From Petrolisthes cinctipes (Eukaryota; Arthropoda; Malacostraca; Decapoda; Porcellanidae), in the NCBI GenBank assembly GCA_033782935.1, contig JAWQEG010000003.1, positions 5,158,501 to 5,222,500 of the forward strand: a DNA stretch of 64,000 bases, read 5' to 3'. Shown piece after piece: positions 33,862 through 47,079 of this stretch (the stretch's first letter is position 1; each line of letters starts with the position of its first letter). The notes beneath the pieces are model-generated. The model worked only from the letters and a program-made list of their open reading frames with translations, did not search any database and was not told the origin of the DNA. A program made the translations under genes and the position numbers.

Positions 33862-36800
33862 GTTATGGGACTGAATTTGAGATATCGATTTTTTGGCACC
33901 AATAATATCGATTTTTAGCATGTTTTTAGCCTATATTTTGAAAATATTCTAGCACTGTGTAGGCATGTAAAGATTGCTTCTGGGACCCCAAAATATTGAA
34001 TTTTCGGGTGTTTTGAGCCTGAATTTGAGATATAAACGGGTACAGAAGATACATGCACATATTGACTTTAGGCATCTAAAATATCGATTTTCAGCATGTT
34101 TTGAACTTGTATTTTGAAAATACTCTAACACTGAGTAGGCATGTCCAGATTGCTTCTGGGACCCCAAAATATTGAATTTTCGGGTGTTTTGAGCCTGAAT
34201 TTGAGATATAAACGGATACTGAAGATGCATGCACATATCGACTTTTGTGCACCTAAAAGATCGATTTTCAGTATGTTTTGAGCATGTATTTTGAAAATAC
34301 TCTAACATGGAGTAGGCATGTACAGATCGCTTCTGGGACCCCTAAATATCGAATTTTCGGTTGTTTTGGGACTGAATTTGAGATATCGACTTTTTGGCAC
34401 CTAAAAGATCGATTTTTAGCATGTTTTTAGCCTATATTTTGAAAATATTCTAGCACTGAGTAGGCATGTACAGATCGCTTCTGGGACCCCAAAATATCGA
34501 ATTTTCGGGTGTTTAGGGCCAGAATTTGAAATATAAACGGGTACAGAAGATGCATGCACATATCGACTTTTGGGCACCTAAAAGATCGATTTTCAGTATG
34601 TTTTTGGCCTGTATTTTGAAAATACTCTAACACAGAGTAGGCATGTACAGATACCTTCTGGGACCTCTAAATATCGAATTTTCGGGTGTTTTGGGACTGA
34701 ATTTGAGATATCAATTTTTTGGCACCTAAAATGTCGATTTTTAGCATGTTTTTAGCCTATATTTTGAAAATATTCTAGCACTGTGTAGGCATGTACAGAT
34801 TGCTTCTGGGACCCCAAAATATTGAATTTTCGGGTGTTTTGAGCCTGAATTTGAGATATAAACGGGTACAGAAGATACATGCACATATTGACTTTGGGCA
34901 TCTAAAATATCGATTTTCAGCATGTTTTGGGCCTGTATTTTGAAAATACTCTAACACTGAGTAGGCATGTACAGATTGCTTCTGGGACCCCAAAATATTG
35001 AATTTTCGGGTGTTTTGAGCCTGAATTTGAGATATAAACGGGTACTGAAGATGCATGCACATATCGACTTTTGTGCACCTAAAAGATCGATTTTCAGTAT
35101 GTTTTGAGTATGTATTTTGAAAATACTCTAACATAGAGTAGGCATGTACAGATCGCTTCTGGGACCCCTAAATATCGAATTTTCGGGGGTTTTTGGGACT
35201 GAATTTGAGATATCGACTTTTTGGCACCTAAAAGATCGATTTTTAGCATGTTTTTAGCCTATATTTTGAAAATATTCTAGCACTGAGTAGGCATGTACAG
35301 ATCGCTTCTGGGACCCCAAAATATCGAATTTTCGGGTGTTTAGGGCCAGAATTTGAGATATAAACGGGTACAGAAGATGCATGCACATATCGACTTTTGG
35401 GCACCTAAAAGATCGATTTTCAGTATGTTTTTGGCCTGTATTTTGAAAATACTCTAACACGGAGTAAGCATGTACAGATACCTTCTGGGACCTCTAAATA
35501 TCGAATTTTCGGGTGTTTTGGGACTGAATTTGAGATATCGATTTTTTGGCACCTAAAATGTCGATTTTTAGCATGTTTTTAGCCTATATTTTGAAAATAT
35601 TCTAGTACTGTGTAGGCATGTACAGATTGCTTCTGGGACCCCAAAATATTGAATTTTCGGGTGTTTTGAGCCTGAATTTGAGATATAAACGGGTACAGAA
35701 GATACATGCACATATTGACTTTGGGCACCAAAAATATCGATTTTTAGCATGTTTTGGGCCTGAATTTTGAAAATACTCTAACACGGAGTAGGCATGTACA
35801 GATCGCTTCTGGGACCCCAAAATATCGAATTTTCGGGTGTTTTGAGCCTGAATTTGAGATATAAACGGGTACTGAAGATGCATGCACATATCGACTTTTG
35901 TGCACCTAAAAGATCGATTTTCAGTTTGTTTTGAGTATGTATTTTGAAAATACTCTAACATGGAGTAGGCATGTACAGATCGCTTCTGGGACCCCTAAAT
36001 ATCGAATTTTCGGGGGTTTTTGGGACTGAATTTGAGATATCGACTTTTTGGCACCTAAAAGATCGATTTTTATCATGTTTTTAGCCTATATTTTGAAAAT
36101 ATTCTAGCACTGAGTAGGCATGTACAGATCGCTTCTGGGACCCCAAAATATCGATTTTTCGGGTGTTTAGGGCCAGAATTTGAGATATAAACGGGTACAG
36201 AAGATGCATGCACATATCGACTTTTGGGCACCTAAAAGATCGATTTTCAGTATGTTTTTGGCCTGTATTTTGAAAATACTCTAACACGGAGTAAGCATGT
36301 ACAGATACCTTCTGGGACCTCTAAATATCGAATTTTCGGGTGTTTTGGGACTGAATTTGAGATATCGATTTTTTGGCACCTAAAATGTCGATTTTTAGCA
36401 TGTTTTTAGCCTATATTTTGAAAATATTCTAGTACTGTGTAGGCATGTACAGATTGCTTCTGGGACCCCAAAATATTGAATTTTCGGGTGTTTTGAGCCT
36501 GAATTTGAGATATAAACGGGTACAGAAGATACATGCACATATTGACTTTGGGCACCAAAAATATCGATTTTCAGCATGTTTTGGGCCTGAATTTTGAAAA
36601 TACTCTAACACGGAGTAGGCATGTACAGATCGCTTCTGGGACCCCAAAATATCGAATTTTCGGGTGTTTAAGGCCAGAATTTGAGATATAAACGGGTACT
36701 GAAGATGCATGCACATATCGACTTTTGGGCACCTAAAAGATCGATTTTCAGTATGTTTTTGGCCTGTATTTTGAAAATACTCTAACACGGAGTAGGCTTG

Positions 36801-38167
36801 TACAGATACCTTCTGGGACCTCTAAATATCGAATTTTCGGGTGTTTTGGGACGGAATTTTAGATATCGATTTTTTGACACCTAAAATGTCGATTTTTAGC
36901 ATGTTTTTAGCCTATATTTTGAAAATATTCTAGCACTGTGTAGGCATGTACAGATTGCTTCTGGGACCCCAAAATATTGAATTTTCGGGAGTTTTGAGCC
37001 TGAATTTGAGATATAAACGGGTACAGAAAATACATGCACATATTGACTTTGGGCATCTAAAATATCGATTTTCAGCATGTTTTGGGCCTGTATTTTGAAA
37101 ATACTCTAACACTGAGTAGGCATGTACAGATTGCTTCTGGGACCCCAAAATATTGAATTTTTGGGTGTTTTGAGCCTGAATTTGAGATATAAACGGGTAC
37201 TGAAGATGCATGCACATATCGACTTTTAAGCACCAAAAAGATCGATTTTCAGTATGTTTTGAGCATGTATTTTGAAAATACTCTAACACGGAGTAGGCAT
37301 GTACAGATCGCTTCTGGGACCCCTAAATATCGAATTTTCGGGTGTTTTGGGACTGAATTTGAGAAATCGACTTTTTGGCACCTAAAAGATCGATTTTTAG
37401 CATGTTTTTAGCCTATATTTTGAAAATATTCTAGCACTGAGTAGGCATGTACAGATTGCTTCTGGGACCCCAAAATATTGAATTTTCGGATGTTTTGAGC
37501 CTGAATTTGAGATATAAACGGGTACAGAAGATACATGCACATATTGACTTTGGGCATCTAAAATATCGATTTTCAGCTTGTTTTGGGCCTGTATTTTGAA
37601 AATACTTTAACACTGAGTAGGCATGTACAGATTGCTTCTGGGACCCAAAATATCGAATTTTCGGGTGTTTTGGGACTGAATTTGAGATATCGACTTTTTG
37701 GCACCTAAAAGATCGATTTTTAGCATGTTTTTAGCCTATATTTTGAAAATATTCTAGCACTGTGTAGGCATGTACAGATTGCTTCTGGGACCCCAAAATA
37801 TTGAATTTTCGGGTGTTTTGAGCCTGAATTTGAGATATAAACGGGTACAGAAGATACATGCACATATTGACTTTGGGCACCAAAATTATCGATTTTCAGC
37901 ATGTTTTGGGCCTGAATTTTGAAAATGCTCTAACACGGAGTAGGCATGTACAGATCGCTTCTGGGACCCCAAAATATCGAATTTTCGGGTGTTTAGGGCC
38001 AGAATTTGAGATATAAACGGGTACAGAAGATGCATGCACATATCGACTTTTGGGCCCCTAAAAGATCGATTTTCAGTATGTTTTTGGCCTGTATTGTGAA
38101 AATACTCTAACACGGAGTAGGCATGTACAGATACCTTCTGGGACCTCTAAATATCGAATTTTCGGGT
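33862..38167 (+). repeat. Super-unit XY, copy 2, about 4306 bases
   Basis: This is the second copy, without the 324-base dimer. Shared rare variants with copy 1 include TTTAAGGCCAG (32362 and 36668), GTAGGCTTGTAC (32486 and 36792), TTTTAGATATCG, TTTTTTGACACC (32567 and 36873), GAGAAATCGAC (33055 and 37361), CAGCTTGTTTTGG (33268 and 37574) and CTGTATTGTGAAAATAC. The match stops near 38170, where GTTTTGGGAC and AAAATGTCG replace GTTATGGGAC and AATAATATCG. Confidence 0.82.
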
Positions 38168-38223
38168 GTTTTGGGACTGAATTTGAGATATCGATTTTTT
38201 GGCACCTAAAATGTCGATTTTTA

Positions 38224-39225
38224 GCATGTTTTTAGCCTATATTTTGAAAATTTTCTAGCACTGTGTAGGCATGTACAGATTGCTTCTGGGACCCCAAAAT
38301 ATTGAATTTTCGGGTGTTTTGAGCCTGAATTTGATATATAAACGGGTACAGAAGATACATGCACATAATGACTTTGGGCATCTACAATATCGATTTTCAG
38401 CATGTTTTGGGCCTGTATTTTGAAAATACTCTAACACTGAGTAGGCATGTACAGATTGCTTCTGGGACCCCAAAATATTGAATTTTCGGGTTTTTTGAGC
38501 CTGAATTTGAGATATAAACGGGTACTGAAGATGCATGCACATATCGACTTTTGTGCACCTAAAAGATCGATTTTCAGTATGTTTTGAGCATGTATTTTGA
38601 AAATACTCTAACACGGAGTAGGCATGTACAGATCGCTTCTGGGGCCCCTAAATATCGAATTTTCGGGTGTTTCGGGACTGAATTTGAGATATCGACTTTT
38701 TGGCACCTAAAAGATCGATTTTTAGCATGTTTTTAGCCTATATTTTGAAAATATTCTAGCACTGAGTAGGCATGTACAGATTGCTTCTGGGACCCCAAAA
38801 TATTGAATTTTCGGGTGTTTTGAGCCTGAATTTGAGATATAAACGGGTACAGAAGATACATGCACATATTGACTTTGGGCACCAAAAATATCGATTTTCA
38901 GCATGTTTTGGGCCTCAATTTTGAAAATACTCTAACACGGAGTAGGCATGTACAGATCGCTTCTGGGACCCCAAAATATCGAATTTTCGGGTGTTTAGGG
39001 CCAGAATTTGAGATATAAACGGGTACAGAAGATGCATGCACATATCGACTTTTGGGCACCTGAAAGATCGATTTTCAGTATGTTTTTGGCCTGTATTTTG
39101 AAAATACTCTAACACGGAGTAGGCATGTACAGATACCTTCTGGGACCTCTAAATATCGAATTTTCGGGTGTTTTGGGATTGAATTTGAGATATCGATTTA
39201 TTGGCACCTAAAATGTCGATTTTTA
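38224..39225 (+). repeat. Two ordinary 501-base trimers
   Basis: B starts are 38224 and 38725. The first carries private changes (AAAATTTTCTAGC, GATATATAAACGG, CATAATGAC, ATCTACAATATCG, GGTTTTTTGAG). The second is B2-C2-A2 with a CTCAATTTTG variant that recurs near 44075 and 45893. No unique DNA is present. Confidence 0.85.
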
Positions 39226-41055
39226 GCATGTTTTTAGCCTATATTTTGAAAATATTCTAGCACTGTGTAGGCATGTACAGATTGCTTCTGGGACCCCAAA
39301 ATATTGAATTTTCGGGTGTTTTGAGCCTGAATTTGAGATATAAACGGGTACAGAAGATACATGCACATATTGACTTTGGGCATCTAAAATATCGATTTTC
39401 AGCATGTTTTGGGAATGTATTTTGAAAATACTCTAACACTGAGTAGGCATGTACAGATTGCTTCTGGGACCCCAAAATATTGAATTTTCGGGTGTTTTGA
39501 GCCTGAATTTGAGATATAAACGGGTACTGAAGATGCATGCACATATCGACTTTTGTGCACCTAAAAGATTGATTTTCAGTATGTTTTGAACATGTATTTT
39601 GAAAATACTCTAACACGGAGTAGGCATGTACAGATCGCTTCTGGGACCCCTAAATATCGAATTTTCGGGTGTTTTGGGACTGAATTTGAGATATCGACTT
39701 TTTGGCACCTAAAAGATCGATTTTTAGCATGTTTTTAGCCTATATTTTGAAAATATTCTAGCACTGAGTAGGCATGTACAGATCGCTTCTGGAACCCCAA
39801 AATATCGAATTTTCGGGTGTTTAGGGCCAGAATTTGAAATATAAACGGGTACAGAAGATGCATGCACATATCGACTTTTAGGCACCTAAAAGATCGATTT
39901 TCAGTATGTTTTTGGCCTGTATTTTGAAAATACTCTAACACAGAGTAGGCATGTACAGATACCTTCTGGGACCTCTAAATATCGAATTTTCGGGTGTTTT
40001 GGGACTGAATTTGAGATATCAATTTTTTGGCACCTAAAATGTCGATTTTTAGCATGTTTTTAGCCTATATTTTGAAAATATTCTAGCACTGTGTAGGCAT
40101 GTACAGATTGCTTCTGGGACCCCAAAATATTGAATTTTCGGGTGTTTTGAGCCTGAATTTGAGATATAAACGGGTACAGAAGATACATGCACATATTGAC
40201 TTTGGGCATCTAAAATATCGATTTTCAGCATGTTTTGGGCCTGTATTTTGAAAATACTCTAACACTGAGTAGGCATGTACAGATTGCTTCTGAGACCCCA
40301 AAATATTGAATTTTCGGGTGTTTTGAGCCTGAATTTGAGATATAAACGGGTACTGAAGATGCATGCACATATCGACTTTTGTGCACCTAAAAGATCGATT
40401 TTCAGTATGTTTTGAGTATGTATTTTGAAAATACTCTAACACGGAGTAGGCATGTACAGATCGCTTCTGGGACCCCTAAATATCGAATTTTCGGGGGTTT
40501 TTGGGACTGAATTTGAGATATCGACTTTTTGGCACCTAAAAGATCGATTTTTAGCATGTTTTTAGCCTATATTTTGAAAATATTCTAGCACTGAGTAGGC
40601 ATGTACAGATCGCTTCTGGGACCCCAAAATATCGAATTTTCGGGTGTTTAGGGCCAGAATTTGAGATATAAACGGGTACAGAAGATGCATGCACATATCG
40701 ACTTTTGGGCACCTAAAAGATCGATTTTCAGTATGTTTTTGGCCTGTATTTTGAAAATACTCTAACACAGAGTAGGCATGTACAGATACCTTCTGGGACC
40801 TCTAAATATCGAATTTTCGGGTGTTTTGAGCCTGAATTTGAGATATAAACGGATACTGAAGATGCATGCACATATCGACTTTTGTGCACCTAAAAGATCG
40901 ATTTTCAGTATGTTTTGAGCATGTATTTTGTAAATACTCTAACACGGAGTAGGCATGTACAGATCGCTTCTGGGACCCCTAAATATCGAATTTTCGGGGG
41001 TTTTGGGACTGAATTTGAGATATCGACTTTTTGGCACCTAAAATGTCGATTTTTA
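39226..41055 (+). repeat. 1.83-kb super-unit Z, copy 1
   Basis: The order is B1-C1-A1, then B/C2-A2, then B1-C1-A1, then B/C2 with an A2/C1 chimera and A1. Markers are AAAGATTGATT and TTTTGAACATG (39567-39592), CTTCTGGAACCCC (39787), CTTCTGAGACCCC (40287), GAGTATGTATTTTG, TTCGGGGGTTTTT, CGGATACTG (40851) and GTATTTTGTAAATAC (40922). All recur in copy 2. The A2/C1 chimera at 40731-40907 marks a 324-base loss relative to copy 2. Confidence 0.78.
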
Positions 41056-42884
41056 GCATGTTTTTCGCCTATATTTTGAAAATATTCTAGCACTGTGTAG
41101 GCATGTACAGATTGCTTCTGGGACCCCAAAATATTGAATTTTCGGGTGTTTTGAGCCTGAATTTGAGATATAAACGGGTACAGAAGATACATGCACATAT
41201 TGACTTTGGGCATCTAAAATATCGATTTTCAGCATGTTTTGGGCCTGTATTTTGAAAATACTCTAACACTGAGTAGGCATGTACAGATTGCTTCTGGGAC
41301 CCCAAAATATTGAATTTTCGGGTGTTTTGAGCCTGAATTTGAGATATAAACGGGTACTGAAGATGCATGCACATATCGACTTTTGTGCACCTAAAAGATT
41401 GATTTTCAGTATGTTTTGAACATGTATTTTGAAAATACTCTAACACGGAGTAGGCATGTACAGATCGCTTCTGGGACCCCTAAATATCGAATTTTCGGGT
41501 GTTTTGGGACTGAATTTGAGATATCGACTTTTTGGCACCTAAAAGATCGATTTTTAGCATGTTTTTAGCCTATATTTTGAAAATATTCTAGCACTGAGTA
41601 GGCATGTACAGATCGCTTCTGGAACCCCAAAATATCGAATTTTCGGGTGTTTAGGGCCAGAATTTGAAATATAAACGGGTACAGAAGATACATGCACATA
41701 TTGACTTTGGGCATCTAAAATATCGATTTTCAGCATGTTTTGGGCCTGTATTTTGAAAATACTCTAACACTGAGTAGGCATGTACAGATTGCTTCTGAGA
41801 CCCCAAAATATTGAATTTTCGGGTGTTTTGAGCCTGAATTTGAGATATAAACGGGTACTGAAGATGCATGCACATATCGACTTTTGTGCACCTAAAAGAT
41901 CGATTTTCAGTATGTTTTGAGTATGTATTTTGAAAATACTCTAACACGGAGTAGGCATGTACAGATCGCTTCTGGGACCCCTAAATATCGAATTTTCGGG
42001 GGTTTTTGGGACTGAATTTGAGATATCGACTTTTTGGCACCTAAAAGATCGATTTTTAGCATGTTTTTAGCCTATATTTTGAAAATATTCTAGCACTGAG
42101 TAGGCATGTACAGATCGCTTCTGGGACCCCAAAATATCGAATTTTCGGGTGTTTAGGGCCAGAATTTGAGATATAAACGGGTACAGAAGATGCATGCACA
42201 TATCGACTTTTGGGCACCTAAAAGATCGATTTTCAGTATGTTTTTGGCCTGTATTTTGAAAATACTCTAACACAGAGTAGGCATGTACAGATACCTTCTG
42301 GGACCTCTAAATATCGAATTTTCGGGTGTTTTGGGACTGAATTTGAAATATCAATTTTTTGGCACCTAAAATGTCGATTTTTAGCATGTTTTTCGCCTAT
42401 ATTTTGAAAATATTCTAGCACTGTGTAGGCATGTACAGATTGCTTCTGGGACCCCAAAATATTGATTTTTCGGGTGTTTTGAGCCTGAATTTGAGATATA
42501 AACGGGTACAGAAGATACATGCACATATTGACTTTGGGCATCTAAAATATCGATTTTCAGCATGTTTTGGGCCTGTATTTTGAAAATACTCTAACACTGA
42601 GTAGGCATGTACAGATTGCTTCTGGGACCCCAAAATATTGAATTTTCGGGTGTTTTGAGCCTGAATTTGAGATATAAACGGATACTGAAGATGCATGCAC
42701 ATATCGACTTTTGTGCACCTAAAAGATCGATTTTCAGTATGTTTTGAGCATGTATTTTGTAAATACTCTAACACGGAGTAGGCATGTACAGATCGCTTCT
42801 GGGACCCCTAAATATCGAATTTTCGGGGGTTTTGGGACTGAATTTGAGATATCGACTTTTTGGCACCTAAAATGTCGATTTTTA
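41056..42884 (+). repeat. 1.83-kb super-unit Z, copy 2
   Basis: The order is B1-C1-A1, then a mosaic monomer (41557-41732) that reads B2, then C2 (CTGGAACCCC, TTTAGGGCCAG, AATTTGAAATAT), then B1 (GATACATGCACATATTGAC, GGGCATC), then C1-A1, then B/C2-A2, then B1-C1-A1. Relative to copy 1 it lacks about 325 bases in the second segment but keeps the part copy 1 lost. The total lengths, 1830 and 1829, are equal only because each copy lost one equivalent piece at a different place. GTTTTTCGCCTAT marks the B at both 41056 and 42384. Confidence 0.76.
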
Positions 42885-43385
42885 GCATGTTTTTAGCCTA
42901 TATTTTGAAAATATTCTAGCACTGTGTAGGCATGTACAGATTGCTTCTGGGACCCCAAAATATTGAATTTTCGGGTGTTTTGAGCCTGAATTTGAGATAT
43001 AAACGGGTACAGAAGATACATGCACATATTGACTTTTGGCATCTAAAATATCGATTTTCAGCATGTTTTGGGCCTGTATTTTGAAAATACTCTAACACTG
43101 AGTAGGCATGTACAGATTGCTTCTGGGGCCCCAAAATATTGAATTTTCGGGTGTTTTGAGCCTGAATTTGAGATATAAACGGGTACTGAAGATGCATGCA
43201 CATATCGACTTTTGTGCACCTAAAAGATCGATTTTCAGTATGTTTTGAGCATGTATTTTGAAAACACTCTAACACGGAGTAGGCATGTACAGATCGCTTC
43301 TGGGACCCCTACATATCGAATTTTCGGGTGTTTTGGGACTGAATTTGAGATATCGATTTTTTGGCACCTAAAATGTCGATTTTTA
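42885..43385 (+). repeat. Single 501-base trimer between super-unit Z and the 1818-base duplication
   Basis: An ordinary B1-C1-A1 unit with private changes: GACTTTTGGCATC near 43033, CTGGGGCCCC near 43125, AAAACACTCTAAC near 43262, and CCCCTACATATCG near 43306. The AAAACACTC variant is shared with units near 47399, 48381 and 61649. Its last 70 or so bases already belong to the duplicated block starting near 43315. Confidence 0.8.
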
Positions 43386-45132
43386 GCATGTTTTTAGCCT
43401 ATATTTTGAAAATATTCTAGCACTGTGTAGGCATGTACAGATTGCTTCTGGGACCCCAAAATATTGAATTTTCGGGTGTTTTGAGCCTAAATTTGAGATA
43501 TAAACGGGTACTGAAGATGCATGCACATATCGACTTTTGTGCACCTAAAAGATCGATTTTCAGTATGTTTTGAGCATGTATTTTGAAAATACTCTAACAC
43601 GGAGTAGGCATGTACAGATCGCTTCTGGGACCCCAAAATATCGAATTTTCGGGTGTTTAGGGCCAGAATTTGAGATATAAACGGGTACTGAAGATGCATG
43701 CACATATCGACTTTTGTGCACCTAAAAGATCGATTTTCAGTATGTTTTGAGCATTTTTTTTGAAAATACTCTAACACGGAGTAGGCATGTACAGATCGCT
43801 TCTGGGACCCCTAAATATCGAATTTTCGGGTGTTTTGGGATTGAATTTGAGATATCGACTTTTTGGCACCTAAAAGATCGATTTTTAGCATGTTTTTAGC
43901 CTATATTTTGAAAATATTCTAGCACTGAGTAGGCATGTACAGATTGCTTCTGGGACCCCAAAATATTGAATTTTCGGGTGTTTTGAGCCTGAATTTGAGA
44001 TATAAACGGGTACAGAAGATACATGCACATATTGACTTTGGGCACCAAAAATATCGATTTTCAGCATGTTTTGGGCCTCAATTTTGAAAATACTCTAACA
44101 CGGAGTAGGCATGTACAGATCGCTTCTGGGACCCCAAAATATCGAATTTTCGGGAGTTTAGGGCCAGAATTTGAGATATAAACGGGTACAGAAGATGCAT
44201 GCACATATCGACTTTTTGCACCTAAAAGATCGATTTTCAGTATGTTTTGAGCATGTATTTTGAAAATACTCTAACACGGAGTAGGCATGTACAGATCGCT
44301 TCTGGGACCCCTAAATATCGAATTTTCGGGTGTTTTGGGACTGAATTTGAGATATCGACTTTTTGGCACCTAAAAGATCGATTTTTAGCATGTTTTTAGC
44401 CTATATTTTGAAAATATTCTAGCACTGAGTAGGCATGTACAGATTGCTTCTGGGACCCCAAAATATTGAATTTTCGGGTGTTTTGAGCCTGAATTTGAGA
44501 TATAAACGGGTACTGAAGATGCATGCACATATCGACTTTTGTGCACCTAAAAGATCGATTTTCAGTATGTTTTGAGCATGTATTTTGAAAATACTCTAAC
44601 ACGGAGTAGGCATGTACAGATAGCTTCTGGGACCCCTAAATATCGAATTTTCGGGTGTTTTGGGACTGAATTTGAGATATCGACTTTTTGGCACCTAAAA
44701 GATCGATTTTTAGCATGTTTTTAGCCTATATTTTGAAAATATTCTAGCACTGTACAGATTGCTTCTGGGACCCCAAAATATTGAATTTTCGGGTGTTTTG
44801 AGCCTGAATTTGAGATATAAACGGGTACAGAAGATACATGCACATATTGACTTTGGGCACCAAAAATATCGATTTTCAGCATGTTTTGGGCCTGAATTTT
44901 GAAAATACTCTAACACGGAGTAGGCATGTACAGATCGCTTCTGGGACCCCAAAATATCGAATTTTCGGGTGTTTAGGGCCAGAATTTGAGATATGAACGG
45001 GTACAGAAGATGCATGCACATATCGACTTTTGGGCACCTAAAAGATCGATTTTCAGTATGTTTTTGGCCTGTATTTTGAAAATACTCTAACACGGAGTAG
45101 GCATGTACAGATACCTTCTGGGACCCCTAAAT
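43315..45132 (+). repeat. 1818-base tandem duplication, copy 1
   Basis: The sequence matches 45133-46950 with a constant offset of 1818, and the match runs on to 45305/47123, about one monomer further. Shared rare features are GAGCCTAAATTTGAG (43484 and 45302), GAGCATTTTTTTTGAAAATAC (43750 and 45568), GGGATTGAATTTG, GGCCTCAATTTTG (44074 and 45892), CGACTTTTTGCACC (44210 and 46028), AGATAGCTTCTGGG (44619 and 46437) and GATATGAACGGG (44992 and 46810). B starts are 43386, 43888, 44388 and 44713. Confidence 0.87.
43563..43739 (+). repeat. Chimeric A1/C2 monomer (177 bases)
   Basis: The monomer opens as A1 (GTATGTTTTGAGCATG) and continues as C2 (CCCCAAAATATCGAATTTTC, TTTAGGGCCAG) with a C1-like end (GTACTGAAG, TTTGTGCACC). 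It follows a B/C1 chimera at 43386-43562, so the unit 43386-43887 holds two chimeras and still measures about 502 bases. The duplicate is at 45381-45557. Confidence 0.82.
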
Positions 45133-46950
45133 ATCGAATTTTCGGGTGTTTTGGGACTGAATTTGAGATATCGATTTTTTGGCACCTAAAATGTCGATTT
45201 TTAGCATGTTTTTAGCCTATATTTTGAAAATATTCTAGCACTGTGTAGGCATGTACAGATTGCTTCTGGGACCCCAAAATATTGAATTTTCGGGTGTTTT
45301 GAGCCTAAATTTGAGATATAAACGGGTACTGAAGATGCATGCACATATCGACTTTTGTGCACCTAAAAGATCGATTTTCAGTATGTTTTGAGCATGTATT
45401 TTGAAAATACTCTAACACGGAGTAGGCATGTACAGATCGCTTCTGGGACCCCAAAATATCGAATTTTCGGGTGTTTAGGGCCAGAATTTGAGATATAAAC
45501 GGGTACTGAAGATGCATGCACATATCGACTTTTGTGCACCTAAAAGATCGATTTTCAGTATGTTTTGAGCATTTTTTTTGAAAATACTCTAACACGGAGT
45601 AGGCATGTACAGATCGCTTCTGGGACCCCTAAATATCGAATTTTCGGGTGTTTTGGGATTGAATTTGAGATATCGACTTTTTGGCACCTAAAAGATCGAT
45701 TTTTAGCATGTTTTTAGCCTATATTTTGAAAATATTCTAGCACTGAGTAGGCATGTACAGATTGCTTCTGGGACCCCAAAATATTGAATTTTCGGGTGTT
45801 TTGAGCCTGAATTTGAGATATAAACGGGTACAGAAGATACATGCACATATTGACTTTGGGCACCAAAAATATCGATTTTCAGCATGTTTTGGGCCTCAAT
45901 TTTGAAAATACTCTAACACGGAGTAGGCATGTACAGATCGCTTCTGGGACCCCAAAATATCGAATTTTCGGGAGTTTAGGGCCAGAATTTGAGATATAAA
46001 CGGGTACAGAAGATGCATGCACATATCGACTTTTTGCACCTAAAAGATCGATTTTCAGTATGTTTTGAGCATGTATTTTGAAAATACTCTAACACGGAGT
46101 AGGCATGTACAGATCGCTTCTGGGACCCCTAAATATCGAATTTTCGGGTGTTTTGGGACTGAATTTGAGATATCGACTTTTTGGCACCTAAAAGATCGAT
46201 TTTTAGCATGTTTTTAGCCTATATTTTGAAAATATTCTAGCACTGAGTAGGCATGTACAGATTGCTTCTGGGACCCCAAAATATTGAATTTTCGGGTGTT
46301 TTGAGCCTGAATTTGAGATATAAACGGGTACTGAAGATGCATGCACATATCGACTTTTGTGCACCTAAAAGATCGATTTTCAGTATGTTTTGAGCATGTA
46401 TTTTGAAAATACTCTAACACGGAGTAGGCATGTACAGATAGCTTCTGGGACCCCTAAATATCGAATTTTCGGGTGTTTTGGGACTGAATTTGAGATATCG
46501 ACTTTTTGGCACCTAAAAGATCGATTTTTAGCATGTTTTTAGCCTATATTTTGAAAATATTCTAGCACTGTACAGATTGCTTCTGGGACCCCAAAATATT
46601 GAATTTTCGGGTGTTTTGAGCCTGAATTTGAGATATAAACGGGTACAGAAGATACATGCACATATTGACTTTGGGCACCAAAAATATCGATTTTCAGCAT
46701 GTTTTGGGCCTGAATTTTGAAAATACTCTAACACGGAGTAGGCATGTACAGATCGCTTCTGGGACCCCAAAATATCGAATTTTCGGGTGTTTAGGGCCAG
46801 AATTTGAGATATGAACGGGTACAGAAGATGCATGCACATATCGACTTTTGGGCACCTAAAAGATCGATTTTCAGTATGTTTTTGGCCTGTATTTTGAAAA
46901 TACTCTAACACGGAGTAGGCATGTACAGATACCTTCTGGGACCCCTAAAT
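45133..46950 (+). repeat. 1818-base tandem duplication, copy 2
   Basis: I found no internal difference from copy 1 by eye over the compared stretches, so this is probably one of the most recent events in the window. B starts are 45204, 45706, 46206 and 46531. The match ends at 47123, where GAGCCTGAATTTG replaces GAGCCTAAATTTG and the monomer continues as B (ACAGAAGATACATG) instead of switching to C. Confidence 0.86.
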
Positions 46951-47079
46951 ATCGAATTTTCGGGTGTTTTGGGACTGAATTTGAGATATCGATTTTTTGG
47001 CACCTAAAATGTCGATTTTTAGCATGTTTTTAGCCTATATTTTGAAAATATTCTAGCACTGTGTAGGCATGTACAGATT

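Larger units (their letters stand above)
28788..38223 (+). repeat. Pentamer domain, 827-base units mixed with trimers and dimers
   Basis: B starts are 28788, 29289, 29789, 30114, 30616, 30941, 31265, 31767, 32092, 32593, 33094, 33417, 33918, 34419, 34744, 35246, 35571, 36073, 36398, 36899, 37400 and 37723. The dominant alternation is about 501 then 325, that is B1-C1-A1 followed by a B/C2 chimera and A2, giving 825-827 bases. Local signatures are TTCGGGGGTTTTTGGG in A1, GGAGTAAGCATG in A2, CTAGTACTGTGTAGG in B and ATCAATTTTTTGG in A2. Units of 323 bases at 33094 and 37400 contain a C/A chimera with TCTGGGACCCAAAATATCG. Confidence 0.86.
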
